A DNA stretch of 64,000 bases from Streptomyces xanthophaeus (GCF_030440515.1 NZ_CP076543.1:6582501-6646500), one strand, 5' to 3'; shown: positions 11,048-20,287, counted from the stretch's first letter. The notes: generated from the letters alone by a model not told the origin. Program-made: numbers and translations.

Positions 11048-13147
11048 GTGAGCAGCGCGAATGAGTCCCCGCCGGAGCAGCTCGCGCTGATCCGGGACAT
11101 GGTCGCCGAGGCGAAGGCCAAGGCGCCCAAGGCGAAGCCGCGCACCTGGCGCGGGGCCGCCCTCGCAGCCGAGCTGCCCGTCGCCCGGGTCCTCGTGAAC
11201 AAGGGCGTGCTCCACCTCGACCAGCTCTGGGACTACGCCGTCCCCGAGGAGCTCTCCGAGGCCGCCCAGCCCGGTGTCCGCGTCCGCGTCCGGTTCGGCG
11301 CAGGCTCCCACCACGTGCGAGGCGGCCGCCGCGAGGGCGGCGGCCTCATCGACGGCTTCATCGTCGAGCGCCGCGCCGAGTCCGACTACGACGGCGCACT
11401 GGCCGCCCTCGCCCACGTGGTCTCGCCCGAGGTGGTCCTCAGCCCCCGCATGCTCGCCCTCGCCCGGGCCGTCGCCGACCGGTACGCGGGCAGCCTCGCC
11501 GACGTGCTCCAGCTGGCCCTGCCCGCGCGGAGCGCCCGCGCCGAGGCCAAGCCCTCACCGGAACCCCTGCCGCCGCCCCCGCCCCCCGAGCCCGCCGGCT
11601 GGGAGCGGTACGGCGCCGGGCCCGGCTTCCTGCGCGCCCTCGCCACCGGCGCCGCCCCGCGCGCCGTATGGACCGCCCTGCCCGGCCCCGGCTGGGCCGA
11701 CGAACTCGCCCGCGCCATGGCCGCCACCCTGGCCTCCGGGCGCGGCGCCCTCGCCGTGCTCCCCGACGGGCGGACCGCCGCCCGTGTCGACGCCGCCCTC
11801 ACCGCCCTGCTCGGCGAGGGCCGGCACGCGCTGCTGACCGCCGAGTCGGGGCCCGAGAAGCGCTACCGCCAATGGCTGGCGGTCCACCGGGGCTCCGTGC
11901 GGGCCGTCATCGGCACCCGGGCCGCGATGTTCGCACCCGTACGGGACCTCGGGCTGGTCGCCGTCTGGGACGACGGCGACTCCAGCCACAGCGACGACAA
12001 CGCCCCCTTCCCGCACGTCCGGGAAGTACTGGAACTGCGCGCCGTCAACGACGGCTGCGGCTTCCTCGCGGGCAGTACGAGCTGCACCGTGGAGGCCGCC
12101 CAACTGGTCGAGTCCGGCTGGGCCAGGCCCCTGATCGCCGACCGCGAGACCGTACGGGCCTGCGCGCCCCGCATCCGGACCGTCGGGGACGAGCTGCTCG
12201 CCCGCGACGAGGCCGCCCGGGCCGCGCGCCTGCCGAGCCTGGCCTGGGAGACCGTACGGGAAGGGCTGAAGACCGGGCCCGTACTCGTGCAGGTACCGCG
12301 GCGGGGCTACGTGCCCCGGCTGGCGTGCGAGCGGTGCCGCACCCCCGCCCGCTGCACGGTCTGCGCGGGACCGCTGGAGGCCCCCGACGAGCGGGACCTG
12401 AGGTGCGGGTGGTGCGGGCGGGACGAGCCGTCCTGGCACTGCGAGGAATGCGGATCGTTCCGGCTGCGGGCCCAGGTGGTCGGCGCGCGGCGCACCGCCG
12501 AGGAACTGGGACGCGCCTTCCCCGCCGTGGCCGTACGGACCTCCGGACGCGACCACGTCCTCGACGAGGTGCCGGACCGGCCCGCCCTGGTGGTGTGCAC
12601 CCCGGGCGCCGAACCGGTGGTCTCCGGCGCCGGATACGCGGCCGCGCTCCTGCTCGACGGCTGGGCCATGCTGACCCGGCCCGACCTGCGGGCCGGCGAG
12701 GACGCGCTGCGGCGGTGGATCGCCGCAGCCTCCCTGGTCCGGGGCGACGGCCAGGTCGTGGTGGTCGCCGAGCCGACACTGCGGCCCGTCCAGGCGCTCG
12801 TCCGGTGGGACCCGGTGGGCCATGCCGTACGCGAGCTCGCGGAACGGTCCCAGCTCGGCTTCCCCCCGGTCTCCCGGATGGCTGCGGTGGCCGGCCGGGG
12901 CGAGGCCGTGGAGGCCTTCCTGGCCGGAGCCGGGCTGCCGCCCGACGCCGAGATCCTGGGGCCGGTGCCGCTCCCGGGGCGGCGCGGCGAGCCGTCCCCC
13001 GGGGAGCGGGCACTGGTCCGGGTCCCGCCGGGCAGCGGAGCCGCCCTGGCGGCCGCCCTGAAGGCGGCGCAGGCGGCCCGGCTGGCGAAGGGGGTCCCGG
13101 CGGCGGACGCCGTCCGGGTCCGGATCGACCCGCTCGACATCGGCTGA
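11048..13147 (+). CDS. priA: Primosomal protein N' (PriA), actinobacterial helicase-dead form
   Basis: PriA recognises abandoned forks and starts primosome assembly. The GTG at 11048 gives 699 residues. The N-terminal 3'-DNA-binding domain (VARVLVNKGVLHLDQLWDYAVPEEL) and the paired-cysteine zinc region CERC...CTVC...CGWC...CEEC (near residues 428-475) are present. The Walker A site is absent: the aligned stretch around ALATGAAPRAVWTALPGPGW has no GxGKT. The DEAH box is replaced by VWDDGD. This matches the known actinobacterial form, so ATPase activity is not expected. The start may be leaderless (AAGAAT six bases upstream). Confidence 0.92.
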   Translation: MSSANESPPEQLALIRDMVAEAKAKAPKAKPRTWRGAALAAELPVARVLVNKGVLHLDQLWDYAVPEELSEAAQPGVRVRVRFGAGSHHVRGGRREGGGLIDGFIVERRAESDYDGALAALAHVVSPEVVLSPRMLALARAVADRYAGSLADVLQLALPARSARAEAKPSPEPLPPPPPPEPAGWERYGAGPGFLRALATGAAPRAVWTALPGPGWADELARAMAATLASGRGALAVLPDGRTAARVDAALTALLGEGRHALLTAESGPEKRYRQWLAVHRGSVRAVIGTRAAMFAPVRDLGLVAVWDDGDSSHSDDNAPFPHVREVLELRAVNDGCGFLAGSTSCTVEAAQLVESGWARPLIADRETVRACAPRIRTVGDELLARDEAARAARLPSLAWETVREGLKTGPVLVQVPRRGYVPRLACERCRTPARCTVCAGPLEAPDERDLRCGWCGRDEPSWHCEECGSFRLRAQVVGARRTAEELGRAFPAVAVRTSGRDHVLDEVPDRPALVVCTPGAEPVVSGAGYAAALLLDGWAMLTRPDLRAGEDALRRWIAAASLVRGDGQVVVVAEPTLRPVQALVRWDPVGHAVRELAERSQLGFPPVSRMAAVAGRGEAVEAFLAGAGLPPDAEILGPVPLPGRRGEPSPGERALVRVPPGSGAALAAALKAAQAARLAKGVPAADAVRVRIDPLDIG

Positions 13148-13196
13148 CGCGGCCGCGCCGACGCGGTGTGCACGAGGCCGTCGCCGAACGCAGAAA

Positions 13197-13235
13197 CCCC
13201 CGGTGGGGCGACCCGTACGGTCGCCCCACCGGGGG
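13197..13235. terminator. Bidirectional terminator between priA and the convergent HTH gene
   Basis: A 16-bp stem (13197-13212 with 13220-13235) with loop CCGTACG, lying between two genes that read towards each other. Confidence 0.75.
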
Positions 13236-13303
13236 TGGACTCAGGCGCGGCGAGCCGGCGCGGCCGGCCGTCGGGTGTCGGCGTCCCGGCGGCAGGACGT
13301 CCC

Positions 13304-13855
13304 TCAGCCGTTGCGCGGACCGGGGAAGGCGGGGGAGCGGGGCGCCTCTGCGAGCCCCCGCCCGGGAACACCCCCGGCGGCGGCCGCCTGCGCCTCCTCG
13401 CGCACCGGCTGCGGCGGCATCGAGCGGGCCGCCGGGACGGTCGGCAGCGGCCCCAGGGTCCGGGTGGTCGTCCCCTCGGCCAGCGGCTCCGCGGACTCGG
13501 CGGACTGCGCCCGCCGGGCCCCGTAGCGGCGGTGCACGGCCTGCTTTGTGACACCGAGCGCCGAACCGACGGCGTCCCACGAGAAACCGAGCGAGCGGTC
13601 GAAGTCCACCGCCGCGGTCACCAGCGTCTCGACGCTGTCCCGCAGCTCCTGCGCGAGGCGGACGGTCGGCGCGGGCGCCCGGCCGTAGACGACGAAGCCG
13701 GTGGAGGGACCCGATCGGCGCGGGCGGTACACGTTGCCGAGCTGGGCGGTGAGCGTACGCAGGGCATCCACCTGCCGGCGAACCCGCTCGATGTCCCGTA
13801 CCAGGAGGTGCAGGCTGGCCCGGGCTTGGGCGTCGTGGGTGGCGTGGTCGGCCAT
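13304..13855 (-). CDS. Helix-turn-helix DNA-binding protein of unknown target
   Basis: A 183-residue protein. The N-terminal half is helical ([29 protein letters not shown]). A clear HTH lies near residues 90-113 ([22 protein letters not shown]). The C-terminal tail, from about residue 117, is Ala/Pro-rich and probably disordered. No ligand domain is visible. It is divergent from fmt, with 249 bp between starts, so a shared regulatory region is possible. The start ATG has GAGAGG upstream. Similar short HTH proteins are common in Streptomyces at this position; the function is unknown to me. Confidence 0.8.
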   Translation of the reverse strand: MADHATHDAQARASLHLLVRDIERVRRQVDALRTLTAQLGNVYRPRRSGPSTGFVVYGRAPAPTVRLAQELRDSVETLVTAAVDFDRSLGFSWDAVGSALGVTKQAVHRRYGARRAQSAESAEPLAEGTTTRTLGPLPTVPAARSMPPQPVREEAQAAAAGGVPGRGLAEAPRSPAFPGPRNG

Positions 13856-14104
13856 GAAGAAGCCTCTCGAACCGGTGCTGAAGGGCGGATCGGGCCGCAG
13901 ACACCGTTCACCCGCGGCCCGTTTCGGTCAATCTCTCTTGACAACGCGCCACCCGTCGCCCAGGTCACGCTGTGGGGGCGTGTCGGCATATGCGAGAGGC
14001 GCGCGCGTGTGCGTACGCCCCCTCAACACCACAGGTGGGCGGCCCGACCCGCGCCCCATAGACTGGTGCGCTGCTGACAGCCGAGATAGCGAGGTAGTCC
14101 CCCA

Positions 14105-15049
14105 GTGAAGCTCGTCTTCGCAGGCACCCCCGAGGTCGCCGTACCCGCCCTGGACGCCCTGATCGCCTCCGGGCGGCACGAGGTCGCCGCCGTCATCACC
14201 CGGCCCGACGCACCGGCCGGCCGCGGCCGCCGCCTCGTCGCCAGCCCGGTCGCCGAACGCGCCGAGGAAGCGGGCATCGAGGTGCTCAAGCCCGTCCGCC
14301 CCCGCGACCCCGACTTCCAGGCCCGGCTGCGCGAGATCGACCCGGACTGCTGCCCGGTCGTCGCCTACGGCGCACTGATCCCCAAGAGCGCCCTCGACAT
14401 CCCCCGGCACGGCTGGGTCAACCTGCACTTCTCGCTGCTGCCCGCATGGCGCGGAGCCGCGCCCGTCCAGCAGTCGATCATCGCGGGGGACCAGGTCACC
14501 GGCGCCTCCACCTTCCGCATCGAGGAAGGCCTGGACACCGGCCCGGTGTACGGCATCCTCACCGAGGAGATCCGGCCCACCGACACCAGCGGTGACCTGC
14601 TCACCCGGCTCGCCTTCGCCGGGTCCGGCCTGCTCGCCGCCACCATGGACGGCATCGAGGACGGCACCCTGCGCGCCGTCGAACAGCCCCACGACGGGAT
14701 CTCCCACGCGCCCAAGATCACCGTCGAGGACGCCCGGATCGACTGGACCGCTCCCGCGATGCGCGCCGACCGCGTGGTGCGCGGCTGCACCCCGGCCCCG
14801 GGGGCGTGGACCGTCTTCCGCGGTGAACGCCTCAAGCTGATCTCGCTGGGCCTGGTGCCCGACCGCACGGACCTGGAACCGGGCCAGCTGGCCCCCGCCA
14901 AGAACAACGTGTACGCCGGCACCGGCTCGCACGCCGTGGAGCTGCTGTGGGTCCAGCCGCAGGGCAAGAAGCCGATGCGGGCCGCCGACTGGGCGCGCGG
15001 GGTGCGGATCGCTCCCGGCGAGCGGCTCGGCGGAGCCGACGTAGGCTGA
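14105..15049 (+). CDS. fmt: Methionyl-tRNA formyltransferase
   Basis: It formylates initiator Met-tRNA with 10-formyl-tetrahydrofolate. The 314-residue length is normal. The Rossmann-like catalytic domain carries the folate signature [20 protein letters not shown] (about 105-124) with its catalytic Asn/His region. The C-terminal OB-like domain follows from about 205. The GTG start at 14105 (CAGTGAAGCTC) has GAGGTAG upstream. It is usually paired with rsmB, as here. Confidence 0.95.
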   Translation: MKLVFAGTPEVAVPALDALIASGRHEVAAVITRPDAPAGRGRRLVASPVAERAEEAGIEVLKPVRPRDPDFQARLREIDPDCCPVVAYGALIPKSALDIPRHGWVNLHFSLLPAWRGAAPVQQSIIAGDQVTGASTFRIEEGLDTGPVYGILTEEIRPTDTSGDLLTRLAFAGSGLLAATMDGIEDGTLRAVEQPHDGISHAPKITVEDARIDWTAPAMRADRVVRGCTPAPGAWTVFRGERLKLISLGLVPDRTDLEPGQLAPAKNNVYAGTGSHAVELLWVQPQGKKPMRAADWARGVRIAPGERLGGADVG

Positions 15050-15052
15050 TCG

Positions 15053-15085
15053 GTGGGGACGGCGCCCGAGCGCGTACGTCCCCAC
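15053..15085 (+). terminator. Hairpin after fmt
   Basis: GTGGGGACG (15053-15061) pairs with CGTCCCCAC (15077-15085) around a 15-base loop, starting four bases after the fmt stop. It lies directly before the tandem repeats. Confidence 0.5.
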
Positions 15086-15197
15086 GCACCACGCGCGGGA
15101 CCCGCACCACGCGCGGGACCTGCGGGGCCCGCGGGACCGGCGGGTCCGGCACCACTCGTAGCACCTGTAGCACTCGTAGCACTCGTAGCACTCGTAA
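15085..15197 (+). repeat. Two tandem repeat arrays between fmt and rsmB
   Basis: Two perfect adjacent 18-bp copies (15085-15102 and 15103-15120, CGCACCACGCGCGGGACC) are followed by five 9-bp units at 15153-15197. The consensus is CACTCGTAG; the second and fifth units differ slightly. The array ends 18 bases before the rsmB GTG, so copy-number change would alter its leader. Confidence 0.9.
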
Positions 15198-15215
15198 CCC
15201 CGGAGCACCTTTCAC

Positions 15216-16691
15216 GTGAGCGAACAGCCCCGTCAGCCCCGACGCAAGCCTGCCCCCGCGGGCGCGGGCGGCAAGCAGGCCAAGCCCTACCGCCGGCCCC
15301 AGAAGGACCCCGTCCGGATGCTGGCCTTCGAGGTGCTCCGGGCGGTGGACGAGCGCGACGCCTACGCCAACCTCGTGCTGCCGCCGCTGCTCAAGAAGGC
15401 CCGCCAGGACGAGACCTTCCAGGCGCGCGACGCGGCACTGGCCACCGAGCTGGTCTACGGGACACTGCGCCGCCAGGGCACCTACGACGCCGTCATCAAG
15501 GCGTGCATCGACCGCCCGCTGCGCGAGGTCGACCCGCCGGTGCTGGACGTGCTCTCGCTCGGCGCCCACCAGCTGCTCGGCACCCGCATCCCCACGCACG
15601 CGGCGGTCTCGGCGAGCGTGGAACTGGCGCGGGTGGTGCTCGGGGACGGACGCGCCAAGTTCGTGAACGCCGTCCTGCGGAAGATCGCCGCGCACGACCT
15701 GGACGGCTGGCTGGAGCGCGTCGCCCCGCCCTACGAGGACGACGCCGAGGAACACCTCGCGGTGTACCACTCGCACCCCAGGTGGGTCGTCAGCGCCCTG
15801 TGGGACTCGCTGGGCGGCGGGCGCGCGGGCATCGAGGACCTGCTGGAGGCCGACAACGAACGGCCCGAGGTGACTCTGGTGGCCCGCCCGGGCCGGTCCA
15901 CGCCGGAGGAACTGCTGGAGGCCGTCGGCGAGGACTCGGCACTGCCGGGCCGCTGGTCGCCGTACGCCGTCCGGATGGCCGAGGGCGGCGAACCGGGCGC
16001 GCTGGAGGCGGTCCGCGAGGGCCGCGCGGGCGTACAGGACGAGGGCAGCCAGCTGGTGGCCATGGCCCTCGCGGCCGCACCGGTCGAGGGCCGCGACGAG
16101 CGGTGGCTCGACGGCTGCGCGGGCCCGGGCGGCAAGGCGGCACTGCTCGCGGCGCTCGCGGCGCAGCGCGGGGCGTTCCTGCTGGCCTCGGAGAAGCAGC
16201 CGCACCGGGCCCGGCTCGTGGAGCGCTCGCTCGCGGGCAACCCGGGCCCGTACCAGGTCATCGCGGCCGACGGCACCCGCCCGGCCTGGCTGCCGGGCTC
16301 CTTCGACCGCGTCCTGATGGACGTCCCCTGCTCGGGCCTGGGCGCGCTGCGCCGCCGCCCGGAGGCCCGCTGGCGCCGCCGCCCGGAGGACCTGGAGGGC
16401 TTCGCGCCGCTCCAGCGCGGGCTGCTGCGCGAGGCGCTGTCGGCGGTGCGGGTGGGTGGCATCGTCGGCTACGCCACCTGCTCGCCGCACCTGGCGGAGA
16501 CCAGGGTCGTCGTGGACGACGTCCTGAAGGGCCGCGGCGCGGGCCAGTCCCCGGTGTCCGCGGAACTGATCGACGCACGGCCCTTCATGTCGGGCGTCCC
16601 GGCCCTGGGCGACGGCCCGGACGTCCAGCTGTGGCCCCATCTGCACGGCACGGACGCGATGTACCTGGCGCTGCTGAGGCGGACGGCGTAG
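15216..16691 (+). CDS. rsmB: 16S rRNA (cytosine-967 C5) methyltransferase
   Basis: This SAM-dependent m5C methyltransferase acts on 16S rRNA. The protein has 491 residues. It has a basic N-terminal tail, then a NusB-like RNA-binding domain (about 35-180), then a Rossmann methyltransferase domain with SAM motif LDGCAGPGGKAALLAALA near residue 297. The two family cysteines are in DVPCSGLGALRRRPEARW and VGYATCSPHLAET. The GTG at 15216 follows the tandem repeats. No strong Shine-Dalgarno sequence is seen except GGAGCACC about 12 bases upstream. Confidence 0.94.
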   Translation: MSEQPRQPRRKPAPAGAGGKQAKPYRRPQKDPVRMLAFEVLRAVDERDAYANLVLPPLLKKARQDETFQARDAALATELVYGTLRRQGTYDAVIKACIDRPLREVDPPVLDVLSLGAHQLLGTRIPTHAAVSASVELARVVLGDGRAKFVNAVLRKIAAHDLDGWLERVAPPYEDDAEEHLAVYHSHPRWVVSALWDSLGGGRAGIEDLLEADNERPEVTLVARPGRSTPEELLEAVGEDSALPGRWSPYAVRMAEGGEPGALEAVREGRAGVQDEGSQLVAMALAAAPVEGRDERWLDGCAGPGGKAALLAALAAQRGAFLLASEKQPHRARLVERSLAGNPGPYQVIAADGTRPAWLPGSFDRVLMDVPCSGLGALRRRPEARWRRRPEDLEGFAPLQRGLLREALSAVRVGGIVGYATCSPHLAETRVVVDDVLKGRGAGQSPVSAELIDARPFMSGVPALGDGPDVQLWPHLHGTDAMYLALLRRTA

Positions 16692-16717
16692 CCGATCGGG
16701 GTACCGCTCCGCGACGC

Positions 16718-16737
16718 GGGGCGGGGGCGGGGCGGGG
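16718..16737 (+). other. G-quadruplex-type tract
   Basis: Four runs of four or five G (16718-16721, 16723-16727, 16729-16732, 16734-16737) are separated by single C bases. This is the most stable class of intramolecular quadruplex motif. It begins 27 bases after the rsmB stop. Confidence 0.6.
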
Positions 16738-16797
16738 CAGGGTTGGCGGAATCAGCGGAAGCGCGGCGGGTGCTTCGGCAGTCGGGGTCTGCTCGAC

Positions 16798-17162
16798 CGG
16801 AATCAGAGAGGCGTATGGGGGTTTCCCGTCAGTCCCATCGTCCCTCCGTGTCGGGCCGGTCCCTCAAGGGCGCTCCTCCTTCGTCGTCGCGTCGCTTCGC
16901 GATGGCCTTCGGCCACCCTTGACCGACCGTCCCGCCCCGGAGAAACGAAAGACTGCCGGGAAGCCCCCAAAGGAACGGGCCGGGGGATCAAGGATGAGGA
17001 CGGGCACATCAGAGACCTTCGGGTGGGTCGGGCGCGAAGAGCCATGACCGAGAGACGGTCCCATCGAGACCAGGACCCGGGTCGGGGGAGCGCGTCCAAT
17101 CGCTACGCGCTTCTCATCTCTCAGCGTCGCCAGACCGTCCTGGGCTGGACATAGGCCGCCCA
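16798..17162 (+). repeat. Left arm of the long inverted repeat
   Basis: A 365-bp arm starting CGGAATCAGAGAGGCGTATG and ending GGACATAGGCCGCCCA. The extra 6 bp CTTCGT lies near 16878-16890 relative to the other arm. Confidence 0.9.
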
Positions 17163-17486
17163 TTCCTCGCAGGTGCCCCTCATGGGGGGCGTCTGACGGC
17201 CGGCTGGGGTGAAGAGGGCTGAGACCTCGGCTATGTCGTCGTGGATGCGGGTCAGTGCAGGTGGGCGGCCAGAAAGGCCGACAGATTGCACCAATTGCCC
17301 CTGTATGTCCATGAGCTTGCGGGGTGATGCTCGCGTTGACCCGGTTCTACGACGGAATGGCCGAGGTGTGGGCCCCTACCGGCCGTCGGTCGCGGTCAGG
17401 GGGAAGTGCGTAGCGATCTGGGGCGGCCTGTGGCCGACCACAGGCGGTCGTCGGACGCATAGCGAGCGAGCGAGGGACCGGGGCCC

Positions 17487-17847
17487 TGGGCGGCCTATGT
17501 CCAGCCCAGAACGGTCGTCGGACGCTGAGAGATGAGGAGCGCGTAGCGATTTGGCGCGCCTCCCCCGACACGGCCCTGGTCTGTGATGGGCCCCGCCTCT
17601 TGGACGTGGCTCTTTGCGCCCGACCGGGTCGCGCTTCTCTGGCCGCCCCGTCCTCATCCTTGAGTGCCCGGCCCGTTCCTTTGGGGGCTTCCCGGCAGTC
17701 TTTCGTTTCTCCGGGGCGGGACGGTCGGTCAAGGGTGGCCGCAGGCCATCGCGAAGCGACGCGACGAAGGAGCGCCCTTGAGGGACCGGCCCGACACGGA
17801 GGGACGATGGGACTGACGGGAAACCCCCATACGCCACTCTGATTCCG
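17487..17847 (-). repeat. Right arm of the long inverted repeat
   Basis: A 361-bp inverted copy of the left arm. Read on the minus strand it starts CGGAATCAGAGTGGCGTATG and ends GGACATAGGCCGCCCA. Confidence 0.9.
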
Positions 17848-18106
17848 ATCAAGTGGCTCCCGACTACCCACACCCCCGCCGCGCTTCGTCTGACTCCGCG
17901 AGCCCGGCCCAGCCCCCCGAAGCCCCCGCCCCGCCCTACCGGCTCCCGCGCCTCGAAGTCTGCGCCCGGCCGGATCCCGCCCCCCGGGGTCGCTTCCGTA
18001 CCACCCGGTCCCGGCCGTACCGTGCCCGGTGGCCCCGTCCCGTCCCGCGTGGGGCGACTTGCGGGGTCGTGGCCGGAACCCGGTGGGGGCATGGCAGGCT
18101 TGGGGC

Positions 18107-18793
18107 ATGGCCGCTCAGATTTATCCCAGCATCCTGTCCGCCGACTTCGCCCGACTCGCCGAGGAGGCGAAGGCCGTCGAGGGAGCCGACTGGCTGCATG
18201 TCGATGTCATGGACAACCACTTCGTCCCGAACCTGACCCTCGGTATGCCGATCGTGGAATCCCTGAGCAGGGCCACGGACATCCCGCTGGATCTTCACCT
18301 GATGATCGAGGACCCGGACCGCTGGGCCCCCCAGTACGTGGAGGCGGGCGCGGGCTCGGTCACCTTCCACGCCGAGGCCGCCGCCGCGCCCGTGCGGCTC
18401 GCGCGGGAGATCCGGGCCAAGGGGGCGCGCGCCTCGATGGCGCTCAAGCCCGCGACGCCGATCGAACAGTACGAGGACATCCTTCCCGAGCTCGACATGC
18501 TGCTGATCATGACGGTCGAGCCCGGCTTCGGCGGCCAGCCCTTTCTCGACATCATGCTCCCGAAGATCCGCCGTACCCGGGAGCTGATCGCCAAGCACGG
18601 TCTGGAGCTGTGGCTCCAGGTCGACGGCGGGGTGTCCGCCTCGACCATCGAACGCTGTGCCGAGGCCGGCGCGGACGTCTTCGTGGCGGGCAGCGCGGTC
18701 TACGGAGCGGTCGAACCCGCCACCGCCGTGCGCACGCTGCGTGAGCAGGCGGGTGCGGCGATCGCGGCGGCGCCGTGGGCTTGCGACCACTGA
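18107..18793 (+). CDS. rpe: Ribulose-phosphate 3-epimerase
   Basis: It interconverts ribulose-5-phosphate and xylulose-5-phosphate in the pentose phosphate pathway. The ATG at 18107 gives 228 residues. Typical TIM-barrel motifs are present: [14 protein letters not shown] at 7-20, [16 protein letters not shown] near 33-48 with metal ligands, DLHLMIEDP near 65, [11 protein letters not shown] near 141 and QVDGGVS near 174. The frame is open upstream, but the conserved start is here. Confidence 0.95.
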   Translation: MAAQIYPSILSADFARLAEEAKAVEGADWLHVDVMDNHFVPNLTLGMPIVESLSRATDIPLDLHLMIEDPDRWAPQYVEAGAGSVTFHAEAAAAPVRLAREIRAKGARASMALKPATPIEQYEDILPELDMLLIMTVEPGFGGQPFLDIMLPKIRRTRELIAKHGLELWLQVDGGVSASTIERCAEAGADVFVAGSAVYGAVEPATAVRTLREQAGAAIAAAPWACDH

Positions 18794-18800
18794 ACCAAGG

Positions 18801-18844
18801 GTTGATGAACAGCTCGGTGAACGGGAGCTGTCCAGGCTGATCAA
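18801..18844 (+). promoter_or_regulatory. Nested inverted repeats between rpe and the SorC regulator gene
   Basis: GTTGAT (18801-18806) pairs with ATCAAC (18839-18844). Inside it ACAGCTC (18809-18815) pairs with GAGCTGT (18825-18831). This may be an rpe terminator or an operator for the SorC-type regulator that follows. The sequence alone does not decide. Confidence 0.4.
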
Positions 18845-18908
18845 CGGCCGTCGGATCTGACAGGATGAACGGCGAGTCGAGAGTGTGAACAGCAGTGAGG
18901 AGAACGCG

Positions 18909-19931
18909 GTGTCTGCAATGTCGGCGGGACGGTCAGCCCTGCGGATGGGACCCGCGGAGCTGGTGCAGGCGGCGGCCATGGCGCGCCGCTTCTACCTGGA
19001 GGGCAAGTCCAAGATCCAGATCGCCGAGGAGTTCGGCGTGAGCCGCTTCAAGGTGGCCCGGGTCCTGGAGACCGCCCTCGAACGCGACCTCGTACGGATC
19101 GAGATCCGGGTACCGGCCGAGCTCGATGCCGAGCGGTCGGACGCGCTCAGGGCCCGGTACGGGCTCCGGCACGCCGTCGTCGTGGAGTCGCCCGCCGACG
19201 CCACCGAGGACGCGCCCGACCCGGAGAACCTGGGCGCGGTCGCCGCCGATCTGCTGGGCGAGCTGGTCAACGAAGGCGACGTACTGGGCCTGGCATGGGG
19301 GCGGTCGACCATTCACATGGCGGCCTCGCTGCACCGGCTGCCCCAGTGCACCGTGGTGCAGCTGACCGGCGTGTACGACGCGGGGACGGCCGAACGCGGT
19401 TCGGTCGAGGCCGTACGCCGGGCCGCCCAGGTCTCGGGCGGTGACGCGCACCCGATCTACGCGCCGATGCTGCTGCCCGATCCGGCGACCGCGGCCGCGC
19501 TGCGCAGCCAGACGGGGATCGCGCGTGCCTTCGAGTACTTCGACAAGGTGACGGTCGCGGCCGTGTCGATCGGCTCGTGGGAGCCGGGTATCTCGACGGT
19601 GCACGACATGCTGACCGACGAGGAGCGGGAGCACTACGCCTCGCTGGGCGTGGCGGCGGAGATGTCCGCGCACCTGTTCGACTCCGAGGGGCGTCGTGTG
19701 GGCCGGGACCTCGGCGAGCGGTGCATCACCGTCGAGGCGGACCGGCTGCGGCGGATTCCCGAGGTCGTGGCGATCGCGGGCGGGCTGCGCAAGGCCTCCG
19801 CGATCGGGGCCGTGCTGAGGTCGGGGCTGGTGACCAGTCTCGTCACGGACACGGCGGTCGCCGACTACCTCCTCACCGAATCGGCCCCAGGGCTGCGGCC
19901 GGCGTTGGACCGGGCCGACCCGGACGACTGA
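18909..19931 (+). CDS. SorC/DeoR-type sugar-binding transcriptional regulator
   Basis: A repressor or activator that responds to phosphorylated sugars (family knowledge). The N-terminal winged HTH lies near residues 20-50 (AARRFYLEGKSKIQIAEEFGVSRFKVARVLE region). A long sugar-phosphate isomerase-like effector domain follows (GLAWGRSTIHMAASLHRLP, VAAVSIGSWEPG, VAIAGGLRKASAIGAVLRSG). I chose the GTG at 18909 because GAGGAG lies six bases upstream (340 residues). A GTG at 18885 would add eight. Its position next to rpe suggests pentose or central sugar control, which is inference. Confidence 0.88.
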   Translation: MSAMSAGRSALRMGPAELVQAAAMARRFYLEGKSKIQIAEEFGVSRFKVARVLETALERDLVRIEIRVPAELDAERSDALRARYGLRHAVVVESPADATEDAPDPENLGAVAADLLGELVNEGDVLGLAWGRSTIHMAASLHRLPQCTVVQLTGVYDAGTAERGSVEAVRRAAQVSGGDAHPIYAPMLLPDPATAAALRSQTGIARAFEYFDKVTVAAVSIGSWEPGISTVHDMLTDEEREHYASLGVAAEMSAHLFDSEGRRVGRDLGERCITVEADRLRRIPEVVAIAGGLRKASAIGAVLRSGLVTSLVTDTAVADYLLTESAPGLRPALDRADPDD

Positions 19932-20054
19932 CGCGGTCTGACCGGGCATGACGGGCCGTGGCGGCCGCTGCTGCCGCCATCGGTGCGGATGGTGCTGGAA
20001 TTGAGATCCGAACGGCGGACCGCGCGGCGGCCTGCGGGGCGCATACTGGTTCCA

Positions 20055-20276
20055 ATGACAAAGTCAGCAGTACCTCGCCGCCATTTGCCGTCCAGCCCGT
20101 TCAAGGCCCCCGTGGAGCAGCCCATCCGGCAGTTCAGCGTCGGCGACCGGGTTACCCACGATGAGCACGGCCTCGGCCGTGTCGTCGGAATCGAGGAGGG
20201 GATCGCTGTTCTCGTCGACTTCGGTTCGGTTCAGAAGCGAATCCTGAGTCCCTACACCAAGATGGCCGCGCTCTGA
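20055..20276 (+). CDS. Small Tudor/CarD-like protein
   Basis: A 73-residue protein. From residue 31 the segment VGDRVTHDEHGLGRVVGIEEGIAVLVDFG matches the beta-barrel fold of CarD/TRCF interaction domains and the Tudor-like tail of PcrA/UvrD helicases, both of which contact RNA polymerase. The first ~25 residues are basic (RRHLPSSPFK). A role with RNA polymerase is inferred from fold only. The -10-like CATACT ends seven bases before the ATG with no ribosome site, so the mRNA may be leaderless. The frame is open from 19983 but lacks support there. Confidence 0.8.
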   Translation: MTKSAVPRRHLPSSPFKAPVEQPIRQFSVGDRVTHDEHGLGRVVGIEEGIAVLVDFGSVQKRILSPYTKMAAL

Positions 20277-20287
20277 GGCCACCGGGC

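Larger units (their letters stand above)
16798..17847. mobile_element. 1050-bp element with long inverted repeats, no convincing gene
   Basis: The 1.4 kb between rsmB and rpe holds no credible CDS. It is dominated by this structure: arms at 16798-17162 and 17487-17847 are inverted copies, separated by 324 bp. The ends begin CGGAATCAGAG. The outer ~210 bp of the arms are nearly identical (few substitutions and one 6-bp indel); the inner parts diverge. It could be a MITE-like non-autonomous element, a decayed insertion or a chromosomal repeat family. A 63-codon minus-strand frame (17312-17121) has partly coding-like codon use (IHDDIAEVSALFTPAG) but no recognisable domain. I see nothing gene-like in the remaining 17848-18106. 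Confidence 0.6.

Noticed and set aside
15085..15197. CRISPR array
   Set aside because: Units are 9 and 18 bp directly adjacent without spacers, and no cas genes are present.
16798..17847. Open frames crossing the inverted-repeat arms (for example the plus-strand frame through 17047 and the minus-strand frame 18092-17376)
   Set aside because: They start in unrelated flanks, have no ribosome site and owe their similarity to the repeated arms themselves.
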